Shown here one piece after another: positions 1 through 7,551 of a stretch of 43,452 nucleotides of DNA. Source of the DNA: an uncultured Bacilli bacterium (GTDB lineage Bacteria > Bacillota_I > Bacilli_A > RF39 > UBA660); NCBI GenBank assembly GCA_947588895.1, contig CANQBF010000006.1, positions 1 to 43,452 of the forward strand, in the 5' to 3' direction. Positions within the stretch are counted from its first letter, which is position 1. Every line of letters starts with the position of its first letter. The notes beneath the pieces are model-generated. The model saw only the letters and a program-made list of their open reading frames with translations. It was not told the origin of the DNA and ran no database searches. The position numbers were made by a program, and so were the translations under genes.

Positions 1-85
1 TTAAAATTTTGAGTGTTTTCTCTTTTATTTTAGAAAAAATTTATTTTCCCACATCTAGTTTACTACATCTAACTATACACCATAT

Positions 86-114
86 TTGACAAACCTTTAC
101 AAATGTGCTATACT
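86..114 (+). promoter_or_regulatory. Strong sigma-A promoter with extended -10
   Basis: A perfect -35 box TTGACA (86-91) is followed after 17 bases by TATACT (109-114), preceded by TGC (extended -10). Transcription should start near 121. This leaves a leader of about 97 bases before the first gene's start codon at 218. Confidence 0.8.
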
Positions 115-120
115 TATTTC

Positions 121-203
121 AGTTGCTGAGCAATGGGGGTTGCAATTTAACTAGTTTTCTTGAAGTATCTCATTGTTAGTAATGAGATTTTTTATTGAAA
201 TTG
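121..203 (+). promoter_or_regulatory. Leader with terminator-like hairpin before the first gene (possible attenuator)
   Basis: The leader holds a perfect 8-bp stem, ATCTCATT (167-174) with AATGAGAT (181-188), followed by TTTTTTATT. This is a classical intrinsic terminator, placed 15 bases before the ribosome-binding site. Upstream, AGCAATG (129-135) can pair with CATTGTT (171-177), which would disrupt the terminator 5' arm and act as an antiterminator. Further small stems (TTGC/GCAA at 123-133) are present. No known riboswitch class is recognised. The attenuator role is an inference. Confidence 0.5.
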
Positions 204-217
204 AGGGGGAAATTTTT

Positions 218-808
218 ATGAAAGAAAAAATACAAAGAATTACAATTACAGTAATAGCGTTAGTTACATTAATAAATGGGATAAAGGCCATGAATTCTAA
301 AAATAATATTAAAAATGAGGAAGAAAGTATTGCAGTATCAAATACTAGTATAGAAAATGTACAATCAAGCGAATTTAATAATTTATTATATGATAATGAA
401 ATAGATTATATTAATATTATTAATGATTATTTAGATAATAATAAAGATTTAGCTAATATTGAATATAATAAAGCTGTATATATGTTATTATATAATTCAA
501 ATGTTGATATGAATCTATATTTAGATGAATTAAATACAATACTTATGTATAATCAAGTACCTAGTGATATTTCTAAAGATAATTGGAATGAATCTTTAGC
601 TAACTTAATAACTGTATCAAAAACTAAAGGATTAACTAGTGATGCTTCATTAGAACTTGGTCGTTTAGTTTTACCTTTAGCAGCGTACATTCATGCTATA
701 TCTTGTCCTGAAAATTGTACAGGTCTTTATAATCCAGATACTGGAATGTCATATGAATGTCCTGTTTTAACAAATAATAAAATAACTAATTTATCATTAA
801 GAAAGTAG
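218..808 (+). CDS. Secreted or membrane-anchored hypothetical protein
   Basis: A 196-residue protein of unrecognised family. The start at 218 is chosen because GAGGGGGA (203-210) lies 7 bases upstream; an in-frame ATG at 173 lies inside the terminator hairpin and is rejected. Residues about 6-22 form a hydrophobic segment after Lys/Arg (signal peptide or N-terminal anchor). The body is Asn/Asp/Ile-rich and probably helical. The C-terminal 40 residues contain three cysteines (SCPENC and YECP), which could form a disulfide or bind metal outside the cell. It is transcribed alone between a strong promoter with a regulated-looking leader and its own terminator, so its expression is probably controlled. 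No function is assigned. Confidence 0.65.
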   Translation: MKEKIQRITITVIALVTLINGIKAMNSKNNIKNEEESIAVSNTSIENVQSSEFNNLLYDNEIDYINIINDYLDNNKDLANIEYNKAVYMLLYNSNVDMNLYLDELNTILMYNQVPSDISKDNWNESLANLITVSKTKGLTSDASLELGRLVLPLAAYIHAISCPENCTGLYNPDTGMSYECPVLTNNKITNLSLRK

Positions 809-824
809 CAATACTTTCTTTTTT
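799..824 (+). terminator. Intrinsic terminator after the first gene
   Basis: A 9-bp stem AAGAAAGTA/TACTTTCTT with a 4-base loop overlaps the stop codon and is followed by a T-run. Confidence 0.8.
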
Positions 825-830
825 ATATAA

Positions 831-853
831 TAAAAAAACACCATTAAGGTGTT
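831..853 (-). terminator. Intrinsic terminator of uppP
   Basis: On the minus strand AACACC pairs with GGTGTT across a 5-base loop and runs into a T tract. It overlaps the uppP stop codon, back-to-back with the terminator of the convergent gene. Confidence 0.75.
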
Positions 854-1655
854 ATCTAAAATATATAAAGATAAATAATGCTAAACATAAACAATAAATA
901 GAGAATTTCCATAATTTACCATTTTTAACAATATTACTTAACCATTGATAAGAGAAGTAAGTAACTATTAACGCTACTAACATACCAACAAAATAAGGCA
1001 TTAATAAACTAGTTTCAATCGTGGCTAAATCAGATACTTTTAATAACATTGTTCCAAAACTTACTGGGAAATATAACATAAATGTATATTTTAAAGCATC
1101 ATCTCTTTTTAATTTACATAGAAGACAAGCAACTAATACGGTACCACTTCGAGAAATACCAGGTACTATCGTAATACATTCAAATATACCAATAACTATT
1201 GCATCTCTAAAAGTAATATCTTTGCTATCTTTTGTACCTTTAATATTACGTACGATGTATAACATTAAAGCTGTAAATAGAAAAGCAAAACCTAAGATTT
1301 TTAAATTAGTAAAATGTTCTTCTAAATAATCATTAAGTAATATACCAGCAATTCCCACTGGAATAGTACTAACAATTAACTTCATGACATACATAAAGCC
1401 ATCTTTATATTTTGCTCTTTTCTTATTAAAAATAAATCCAAAAAAATCTTGAATTAATTTCATAATATCTTTTCTAAAAATAAACAATATAGCTAGAAAA
1501 GAACCAAAGTTAGATATAATTTCAAAGTTAAATGAATTAAACATTTCTGTTTCAAATAAATTTTTAAACAAGAAAATATGTCCACTACTAGAAATAGGAA
1601 GTGGTTCAGTTATACCTTGAATTAATCCTAAAATAATATATTTTATAAAATCCAT
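852..1655 (-). CDS. uppP: Undecaprenyl-diphosphatase (BacA/UppP family)
   Basis: Integral membrane phosphatase that recycles undecaprenyl diphosphate to undecaprenyl phosphate, the lipid carrier for peptidoglycan and wall polysaccharides; loss of this recycling underlies bacitracin sensitivity. Both family motifs are visible: the N-terminal (E/Q)xxxE motif in QGITEPLPISSSGH, with the first acidic residue replaced by the allowed Gln, and PGISRSGT in the second half. About seven hydrophobic segments and 267 residues match the family. I chose the ATG at 1655 because AGGTG lies 6 bases upstream; a GTG (1664) and an ATG (1661) just upstream overlap that ribosome-binding site. It is a single-gene unit divergent from the small membrane gene at 1719. 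Confidence 0.95.
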   Translation of the reverse strand: MDFIKYIILGLIQGITEPLPISSSGHIFLFKNLFETEMFNSFNFEIISNFGSFLAILFIFRKDIMKLIQDFFGFIFNKKRAKYKDGFMYVMKLIVSTIPVGIAGILLNDYLEEHFTNLKILGFAFLFTALMLYIVRNIKGTKDSKDITFRDAIVIGIFECITIVPGISRSGTVLVACLLCKLKRDDALKYTFMLYFPVSFGTMLLKVSDLATIETSLLMPYFVGMLVALIVTYFSYQWLSNIVKNGKLWKFSIYCLCLALFIFIYFR

Positions 1656-1718
1656 TTCCATCACCTATTTAATTATATAATAATTTTATTAAAATATAAA
1701 TAAAATATAGAGATAGAT

Positions 1719-1916
1719 ATGTTAAGTATGTGTTTATTTATATTAAGTTTTATAATGATGGTTATTGGTTTATTTTTTATCATGTTATATATAAATTTAT
1801 TAGTTATAGGGTATAGTTTTTTAGAATTTGTTAATTTTATTATTAGAAGTATCTATTGTGATTTATTTTTTATTGGTTTAATTTTATGGATTTATTTATT
1901 AGAAAGGAAAAAATAA
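1719..1916 (+). CDS. Small hydrophobic membrane protein
   Basis: A 65-residue protein made almost entirely of hydrophobic residues, with two or three predicted membrane spans and a positively charged C-terminus (LLERKK). It ends directly against the start of the next gene, so the two are probably co-translated. Upstream ribosome binding is weak (AGAGATAG); ATG 1728 is an alternative start. No family is recognised. Confidence 0.5.
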   Translation: MLSMCLFILSFIMMVIGLFFIMLYINLLVIGYSFLEFVNFIIRSIYCDLFFIGLILWIYLLERKK

Positions 1917-2549
1917 ATGGATTATTATTATGATGTAATGTTAAATTTTGGTGAATATTATTTTATGTTTTATGAATGGGATAAAGATGATACAATCGAA
2001 TATATTAAAAAAATTCCTCTTAAACATGTATCTAATAAAATAATAATTGATATGTTAAATAATAAAATAAAAGTTAATAATGAATTTTTAAATAAAATTA
2101 AAGATAAAACTAAATTAAAAGATAATAAAATATTAAGATATTGTTGTATTTTTAGTGATGGTAAAACATCTTTAGCCTTAGAATTTAATGATTCAGGAGA
2201 GTCTATATGTAAAAGTAGTATTTTATTAGATGATGAAATTAATATAAATGAATTTATGTATAATATTAAAGAAACAAATATTGAATATGAAATAATTAAT
2301 AAAGATGATTATTTTAATGAAACAAGACAAGAAAGAAAGATAAAAAATTTAATTAAAATGGAAATTGAAACTTTATATCAAAAACATAATGATAGTAAAC
2401 TTAAATATATTTATTTAGAATGGTTTAATAAATTAGAAGAAGAAAGAGATATTATGTATAAAAATATGCTTAATAAATTAAATGATAGTTTAACTAATAG
2501 AGAATATAAAATATATGAATTAATCAAATTATCTTATAATAATGTATAA
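1917..2549 (+). CDS. Hypothetical cytoplasmic protein (DUF3603-like)
   Basis: A 210-residue soluble protein with no membrane segment. The opening (DYYYDVMLNF), the YEW element and KKIPL resemble the DUF3603 group of Bacillota proteins as I recall it; this was not verified. The C-terminal half (about residues 130-205) is strongly charged and probably helical or coiled-coil. AAGGA (1904-1908) is placed 8 bases before the start, inside the end of the preceding small membrane gene, with zero intergenic distance. Function is unknown. Confidence 0.6.
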   Translation: MDYYYDVMLNFGEYYFMFYEWDKDDTIEYIKKIPLKHVSNKIIIDMLNNKIKVNNEFLNKIKDKTKLKDNKILRYCCIFSDGKTSLALEFNDSGESICKSSILLDDEININEFMYNIKETNIEYEIINKDDYFNETRQERKIKNLIKMEIETLYQKHNDSKLKYIYLEWFNKLEEERDIMYKNMLNKLNDSLTNREYKIYELIKLSYNNV

Positions 2550-2588
2550 AATATAATTTTAGAGAAATAATAAAGATAGGTGATAAAT

Positions 2589-3128
2589 TTGAAAAAATTA
2601 GTATCTTTATTATTTATTATAATTATGTTATGTGGATGTGGTAATAATTCAGCAAAAGGGGCAGTTGAAAGTTATTTAAAGAAGTATAAAACTTTAGATA
2701 GTGAAGTTTTAGTAGATATGGAAACAATTATTGAAAAAGAGAATCTTAGTGAAGATGCTAAAGATAAGTATCGTGAAGTATTAAAAAAACAATATAAAGA
2801 TTTAGCTTATGAAATAACGGATGAAGAAGCTGATGGGGACATAAGCTATGTAACTGTTAAAATTAAAGTATATGATTTATATCAAGCTCAAGTAGATGCT
2901 TATAATTATTTAGAAAATAATCGAAATGAATTTATGACTGATGATGTATATGATGAAAATAAATATATTGAATATAAATTAGATAAAATGCAAAGTACAA
3001 CTAATAAAATAGAGTATACAATAACTTTTACTGTTACTAAAGATGATGATGATAAATATTTAATTGTTCAACCAACAGAAAATGATTTATTAAAAATACA
3101 TGGTATATATAATTATGATTTAGATTAA
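2589..3128 (+). CDS. Lipoprotein of unknown function
   Basis: A 179-residue secreted lipoprotein. A Lys-led hydrophobic signal ends in the lipobox LCGC, giving a lipidated Cys at about residue 18, then a GNNSAKGAVESYL start to the mature domain. The mature part is acidic, with alternating strands and helices like small extracytoplasmic NTF2-like or DUF4878-type proteins; this fold is only a guess. I place the start at TTG 2589, because AGGTGAT (2578-2584) sits just upstream. The GTG at 2580 lies inside this ribosome-binding site. A shared bidirectional terminator follows. Confidence 0.7.
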   Translation: MKKLVSLLFIIIMLCGCGNNSAKGAVESYLKKYKTLDSEVLVDMETIIEKENLSEDAKDKYREVLKKQYKDLAYEITDEEADGDISYVTVKIKVYDLYQAQVDAYNYLENNRNEFMTDDVYDENKYIEYKLDKMQSTTNKIEYTITFTVTKDDDDKYLIVQPTENDLLKIHGIYNYDLD

Positions 3129-3158
3129 AAAAGGGAAGATTAACTCTTCGCCTTTTTT
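3127..3158. terminator. Bidirectional terminator between convergent genes
   Basis: An A6 tract, a GG..AAGA/TCTT..CC stem and a T6 tract make a symmetrical hairpin with a T-run on both strands. It serves the lipoprotein gene (+) and the Lys/Thr-rich gene (-). Confidence 0.8.
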
Positions 3159-3658
3159 GTTGTCTTTTTAGTTGTTGTCGTTTTTCTTGGAGTAGTAGTT
3201 TTCTTTGTTGTAGTTTTTGGACTACTAGTTTTAGTAGTAGTTTTCTTTTTAGTATTAGTCTTTTTGACTGGATTATTTTTTTGATAAGAAACATTATTTT
3301 TATAATTTGCTGTTTTTCTAGTCGTTGTTTTTCTTGTTGTCGTCTTTTTACTAGCTTTACGTTTAGTATTATTAGCTCTTTTCTTATTAGTAGTTTTAGT
3401 AGTAGTTTTCTTACTAGGTGTCTTTTTCTTTTCTTCTTTTTTAGGAGTACTCTTAATTTGTTTTTCATGAGGAGTACTTTTAACTTCTACAATAAGAGCT
3501 TTATTTTCAACTTTATTATTAGCAAGAGTTTTAGTTTCTTTTTTCTTATCGATAAAATATTGCATAATTAAAAGAGCAATAAAAGTAAATAAGAAAACAA
3601 AATAAGCTGAAATTAAACAAATAAAAAATATATCTACTTTATCAAACGTTTTTCCCAT
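3140..3658 (-). CDS. Single-pass membrane protein with Lys/Thr-rich basic tail
   Basis: A 172-residue protein. The start at 3658 is supported by AAAGGA 9 bases upstream; in-frame codons further upstream have no ribosome-binding site. Residues about 8-34 are one hydrophobic span (IFFICLISAYFVFLF...). Everything after about residue 75 is low-complexity Lys/Thr (repeats of KKTTTK and RKTTT), resembling the basic tails of histone H1-like or HU-extension proteins. If the tail is cytoplasmic, as its charge suggests, the protein could tether nucleic acid or another polyanion to the membrane. That role is inference. No catalytic domain is visible. Confidence 0.6.
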   Translation of the reverse strand: MGKTFDKVDIFFICLISAYFVFLFTFIALLIMQYFIDKKKETKTLANNKVENKALIVEVKSTPHEKQIKSTPKKEEKKKTPSKKTTTKTTNKKRANNTKRKASKKTTTRKTTTRKTANYKNNVSYQKNNPVKKTNTKKKTTTKTSSPKTTTKKTTTPRKTTTTKKTTKKAKS

Positions 3659-3712
3659 AACACCCATTCCTTTAGTTACTATTATATTATAACTTTTCAA
3701 AAAATAATAGAT

Positions 3713-3750
3713 AAAAAATGTCAAATAATAAAGAAAATTTGACATTTTTT
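3713..3750. repeat. Perfect 14-bp inverted repeat in a divergent intergenic region
   Basis: AAAAAATGTCAAAT (3713-3726) and ATTTGACATTTTTT (3737-3750) are exact inverse complements separated by 10 bases. The site lies between divergent genes starting at 3658 (-) and 3811 (+). It has the shape of a bidirectional terminator but sits upstream of both genes, so an operator or insulator is also possible. Each arm contains TTGACA, usable as a -35 box in outward or inward orientation. Confidence 0.55.
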
Positions 3751-3810
3751 GTGAAGATATAAAAAAATTAGTTTAAAATATGATAAAATAATTAAGAAAG
3801 TAGGTATGGA

Positions 3811-5547
3811 ATGAAAAATAAAATAGTCTTAAAAATATTTTTCTTTTTAACATTATTTTTATTTAATGTCATGTTTTGCCATGCTGAAATATATCGAGCT
3901 AAATTAACTGGTAATGCCGTTAATTTAAGAAGTGGACCAGGAACAAACTATTCTTCATTAAAAACATTACAAGTTAGTACGGAATATAATATGGTTGATA
4001 ATACTTTATATCCGGATGAAGGTGGATGTGAATCTGGTTGGTATAAAATTTATTATGAAGCTAGTGCAACGGGATATGTATGTAGTAAATATGTTACAGT
4101 TTCTACATTAGTATTTAGCGAAGAAGCTAAAACGGATTGTGAAAGCAAATTAAAAGAAGCAGGTTTTCCAGTTACTTATTGGACTGGTTTATGTAGTTTA
4201 AAACAGGTTCATCCTAACTGGGAATTTAGTCCCGTATTTACCGGTCTTGATTGGAGTAGTGCGGTGGAAGCTGAAAGTGCTTGTGGTAAAAGTTATATAG
4301 CGAGTAGTATTCCAACCAATATTGATAGTACGTGTAAAAATGAATATACCAAAACTTGGTATCCAGCCTCATCAACCGCAGTAGCATATTATATGGACCC
4401 TCGTAATTGGTTTTCCGAAAATACTATTTTTCAATTTGAATATTTAAAATATAGTGATGTTTTAAAAGATAAATATGTTGAGGCTGCAAATAATATAATT
4501 AAAAATGCTGAATTTTATAAATATCATATTGGTTTAGGTAATAATTTAGGTGAAATAATTAATCAAGCATCTTTACAAGCCAATATTAGTCCAATATTTG
4601 TTAGTAGTAGAATATTACAAGAACTAGGTAATCAAACATCTTTATATAATCTATATAGTGGGGTATATAGTGCTCAAAATAATGAATTTTTAGGATATTA
4701 TAATTTCTATAATTTTGGTGTCACAGATTGTTGCGCTACTAGTAGAGGTGCCACAATTTGTGGTCTTGAATATGCTAAAAAGAATAGTTGGAATAGTGTT
4801 TATAATGCTATTTATGGTGGAGCCAGTCAAATTGCTGCTTCTTATATTGCTGTCGGTCAATATAATGGTTATTTACAAAAATTTAATGTTGTACCTGTTC
4901 AAAGTTCAAAATTATATGGTCACCAGTATATGACTAATGTGGCAGCACCATCAAGTGAAGCTAAAACAACATATAATTCTTATAAAAATTTAGGAGTTTT
5001 AGATAGTGCTTTTGTTTTTTATATCCCTGTTTATAATAAAATGGATAATTCATTTTATGCTGGAGGAAGTGGAGCAGTAGATACTCCAGATGATCCTAAT
5101 ACTAAAACGACATTAGATATTAATACTATAGTTGTTAGTAGTGGTTATAAATATCAAAGTAATCTTATAAGTGGAATACCTTCAAATACTGATGTAAATA
5201 TTGTTAAAGGTAATTTAGAAAGTATTGCTGGTTCTGGTAATGTTATGATTAAAAATAAAGATGATGTTCTTGTAAGTGATGGTTTAATTGGTACAGGATT
5301 TAAAATAACTATTAAAAATCAAGATTCAGAAGCAACTTTAACAGTTGTTATTAATGGTGATACATCAGGTGATGGTATAATTAATGCCTTAGATTTATTA
5401 CAAGTTCAAAAAAATATATTAGGAACATATGAATTAAGTGGTGTCTATCAAAATGCTGGAGATACATCTGATGATGGTAACGTTAATGCGCTAGATTTAT
5501 TACAAATTCAAAAAAGTATTTTAGGCACATATACAATTAATTATTAA
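3811..5547 (+). CDS. Secreted SH3b/glucosaminidase peptidoglycan hydrolase with C-terminal dockerin
   Basis: A 578-residue exported wall hydrolase. In order: signal peptide (residues 1-26, ending CHA); an SH3b-like domain (about 30-100, NAVNLRSGPGTNYSSL); a region with YMDPRNWFSENTIFQFE, typical of Bacillota glucosaminidases; a GH73-like catalytic core (about 240-385) with the probable catalytic Glu in SRILQELGNQ and a YNFYNFGV motif; a beta-rich linker domain (about 430-510); and a dockerin (about 513-573). The dockerin has two calcium loops, GDTSGDGIINALDLL and GDTSDDGNVNALDLL, with Asp/Ser/Asp/Asn/Asp at ligand positions 1, 3, 5, 9 and 12. The partner cohesin-like protein is encoded 10 bases downstream. 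Cleavage between GlcNAc and MurNAc is the family activity; the exact bond here is not shown. Confidence 0.88.
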   Translation: MKNKIVLKIFFFLTLFLFNVMFCHAEIYRAKLTGNAVNLRSGPGTNYSSLKTLQVSTEYNMVDNTLYPDEGGCESGWYKIYYEASATGYVCSKYVTVSTLVFSEEAKTDCESKLKEAGFPVTYWTGLCSLKQVHPNWEFSPVFTGLDWSSAVEAESACGKSYIASSIPTNIDSTCKNEYTKTWYPASSTAVAYYMDPRNWFSENTIFQFEYLKYSDVLKDKYVEAANNIIKNAEFYKYHIGLGNNLGEIINQASLQANISPIFVSSRILQELGNQTSLYNLYSGVYSAQNNEFLGYYNFYNFGVTDCCATSRGATICGLEYAKKNSWNSVYNAIYGGASQIAASYIAVGQYNGYLQKFNVVPVQSSKLYGHQYMTNVAAPSSEAKTTYNSYKNLGVLDSAFVFYIPVYNKMDNSFYAGGSGAVDTPDDPNTKTTLDINTIVVSSGYKYQSNLISGIPSNTDVNIVKGNLESIAGSGNVMIKNKDDVLVSDGLIGTGFKITIKNQDSEATLTVVINGDTSGDGIINALDLLQVQKNILGTYELSGVYQNAGDTSDDGNVNALDLLQIQKSILGTYTINY

Positions 5548-5557
5548 GGAGGAATAC

Positions 5558-6994
5558 ATGAAAAAATATTTAAAAATCTTATTAATTAGTATTTTATTAT
5601 TACCTATAATGGTAAATGCAGCATCAGGTAAAATTACTGTTAGTAGTACAAGTACAGTTGTAGTAGGTAATAAAGTTACAGTAACAGTTAATTTAACAGG
5701 TAGTGATATTGGTAGTTGGGAAATGACTTTAAATTATGATAAAAGTTATTTACAATTAACTAATTCATCAGCAGAAGCTGGTGGAACGGTTATGGTTAAT
5801 TCATCTTCTAAAGCTATTACATCTAAAAAATATACTTTTACTTTTAAAACTTTAAAAAAGGGAAACACTACTGTTTCAGTTAAAGGTTATGAAGCATATG
5901 CTTTTTCAGATATGCAAGAAATAAATTTAACTAGTAGTGGTAAAACAATTAAAATTATTACCCAAGATGAATTAGAAGCTAGTTATTCTAAAGATAATAA
6001 TTTAAAAAGTTTAAGTGTTGAAGGATATGAACTTGATAAGCCATTTGCTAAAGATACTTTAAATTATAGTGTTACAGTTCCAGAAGGTACTAAAAGTGTT
6101 AAAATAAATGCTCAAGAAAACGATAGTAAAGCTAGTGTTAGTGGTGATGGTGATGTTAATGTTACTGAGGGTGCTAATACTTTTAAAATTGTTGTAAGAG
6201 CAGAAAATGGTAGTGAAAAAACATATACTTTAGTAGTTAATGTTATTGATCAAAATCCCATTAATGTAACTATAAATGATTTAAATTATACGGTTATTAA
6301 ATTAAGAGATAATTATGAATGTCCGGATGCTTTTAATGAAAGTAGCGTAACAATTAATGATTTAGAAATTCCATCTTGTTATAATGAAAACTTAAACTAT
6401 CAATTAGTGGGTTTAAAATTAGAAGATGGTACAATTGAAAACTATATTTATAATAATGGTAAATATGATAAATATAATGAAATAATAGGTACTAGTTTAA
6501 AATTAATAATTTTAGACTATAATGGTAATATTGAAGGTTTAGAAAAAACAACTTTAGAAATAAATGAAAATAAATATCCTGTATTTAAAACAAGTAATTC
6601 TCATAATTATGTAGTTTATGGTATTAATGTTGAAACAGGTAAAAAAGATTTTTATAATTATGATACAATTAATAAAACATTTACTTTATATGATAATAGT
6701 AATTTAAAAGATGTTTTACAATTAAATAAAATGTATTTATATATAATTATTGCATTTGCAGCATGTTTATTCTTTGCAATTATTTGTGTTATATCATTAC
6801 TTAATAATAAGAAAAAGATTCAAAGATTATTAAAAGAAACTAAACGTAAAATGGATGAATTACAAGAAGAAAGATTAAGAGAAGAAGAAGAAAAACAAAA
6901 AGAAGAAGTTAAAGAAGTAAAGAAACCTAAAAAGAAAAAGAAAAGTAATAAAAAAGTAGAAAAAGATAGTGATGAAAATCATGAAGATGAATAA
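5558..6994 (+). CDS. Membrane-anchored protein with cohesin-like and cadherin-like domains
   Basis: A 478-residue cell-surface protein. In order: signal peptide (1-22, MVNAA); a cohesin-like beta-sandwich (about 25-135; VVVGNKVTVTVNL, SWEMTLNYDKSYLQL and KKYTFTFKTLKKGNTTVSV fit the cohesin pattern); a cadherin-like beta-sandwich (about 148-232; LKSLSVEGYEL ... YTLVVNV); an unassigned extracellular region (235-385); one membrane span (about 391-413); and a highly charged Lys/Glu cytoplasmic tail (414-478), probably coiled-coil. A very strong AAGGAGG overlaps the stop of the dockerin hydrolase gene. The obvious inference is that it docks that hydrolase at the membrane. The cohesin call is by pattern only. 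Confidence 0.8.
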   Translation: MKKYLKILLISILLLPIMVNAASGKITVSSTSTVVVGNKVTVTVNLTGSDIGSWEMTLNYDKSYLQLTNSSAEAGGTVMVNSSSKAITSKKYTFTFKTLKKGNTTVSVKGYEAYAFSDMQEINLTSSGKTIKIITQDELEASYSKDNNLKSLSVEGYELDKPFAKDTLNYSVTVPEGTKSVKINAQENDSKASVSGDGDVNVTEGANTFKIVVRAENGSEKTYTLVVNVIDQNPINVTINDLNYTVIKLRDNYECPDAFNESSVTINDLEIPSCYNENLNYQLVGLKLEDGTIENYIYNNGKYDKYNEIIGTSLKLIILDYNGNIEGLEKTTLEINENKYPVFKTSNSHNYVVYGINVETGKKDFYNYDTINKTFTLYDNSNLKDVLQLNKMYLYIIIAFAACLFFAIICVISLLNNKKKIQRLLKETKRKMDELQEERLREEEEKQKEEVKEVKKPKKKKKSNKKVEKDSDENHEDE

Positions 6995-7475
6995 ATTTAT
7001 TAAAGAATTAATTCCCTATATTATTGTCATTATTATAGTTATTCTAATAAGAACATTTATTGTTACTCCGGTTATTGTTAATGGTGATAGTATGAAACCA
7101 ACATTAAATGAAAATGAAATATTACTATTAAATAAATATGATAAAGAATATAAACGTTTTGATATAGTAGTATTAGATAAATCAGTGGAAGGAGATAATC
7201 TTATTAAAAGAATTATTGCTCTTCCTAATGAAACATTAGAATATAAAGATGAAAAATTATATATTAATGATAAAGAAATAACTGATAAATTTAATTTTGG
7301 AACAACTAAAAAGATAGATAGAGTAACTTTAGGAGAAGACGAATATTATGTTATGGGAGATAATCGAAGTATATCACTAGATAGTAGAATATTAGGTAAA
7401 ATAAATAAAACTCAAATTGAAGGTAAAGTAAATTTTACTTTGTTTCCTTTTAATAAATTTGGAAAAATTAAATAA
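6987..7475 (+). CDS. lepB: Type I signal peptidase
   Basis: Membrane serine protease that removes signal peptides from exported proteins. One N-terminal span (LIPYIIVIIIVILI) precedes the catalytic Ser motif NGDSMKPTL. The general-base Lys lies in KRIIALPNE, and the family box D is MGDNRSISLDSR. About 162 residues is a normal Gram-positive size. The reading frame overlaps the end of the cohesin-like gene. ATG 6972, 6981 and 6987 are all possible and no ribosome-binding site decides, so translational coupling is likely; I use 6987 because it leaves the usual short charged N-terminus. Its place among secreted proteins fits its role, and it may process them. Confidence 0.9.
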   Translation: MNKFIKELIPYIIVIIIVILIRTFIVTPVIVNGDSMKPTLNENEILLLNKYDKEYKRFDIVVLDKSVEGDNLIKRIIALPNETLEYKDEKLYINDKEITDKFNFGTTKKIDRVTLGEDEYYVMGDNRSISLDSRILGKINKTQIEGKVNFTLFPFNKFGKIK

Positions 7476-7476
7476 G

Positions 7477-7499
7477 TCAAGTTCAATACTTGATTTTTT
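7477..7499 (+). terminator. Intrinsic terminator after lepB
   Basis: TCAAGT (7477-7482) pairs with ACTTGA (7488-7493) across a 5-base loop, extended by flanking A/T pairs and followed by TTTTTT. It closes the dockerin-cohesin-lepB unit. Confidence 0.7.
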
Positions 7500-7518
7500 A
7501 ATATATAAATTTTATAAT
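7490..7518 (+). promoter_or_regulatory. Promoter of the LRR/Ig-repeat gene
   Basis: TTGATT (7490-7495), a 17-base spacer, then TATAAT (7513-7518). The -35 box lies in the 3' arm of the preceding terminator. Confidence 0.65.
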
Positions 7519-7551
7519 TTTAATAGATAATAGAAGTGTAGGTTGTATAAT

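Noticed and set aside
1021-1329. 102-residue plus-strand frame inside uppP
   Set aside because: It lies entirely antisense to the well-supported uppP gene and has no ribosome-binding site or recognisable motif.
3037-3571. Two frames (minus 3037-3468 and plus 3281-3571) overlapping the Lys/Thr-rich gene
   Set aside because: Both are alternative-frame readings of the same repetitive A/G-rich coding DNA; their composition (poly Lys/Arg/Leu or Ser/Phe) is what the repeat would give by chance.
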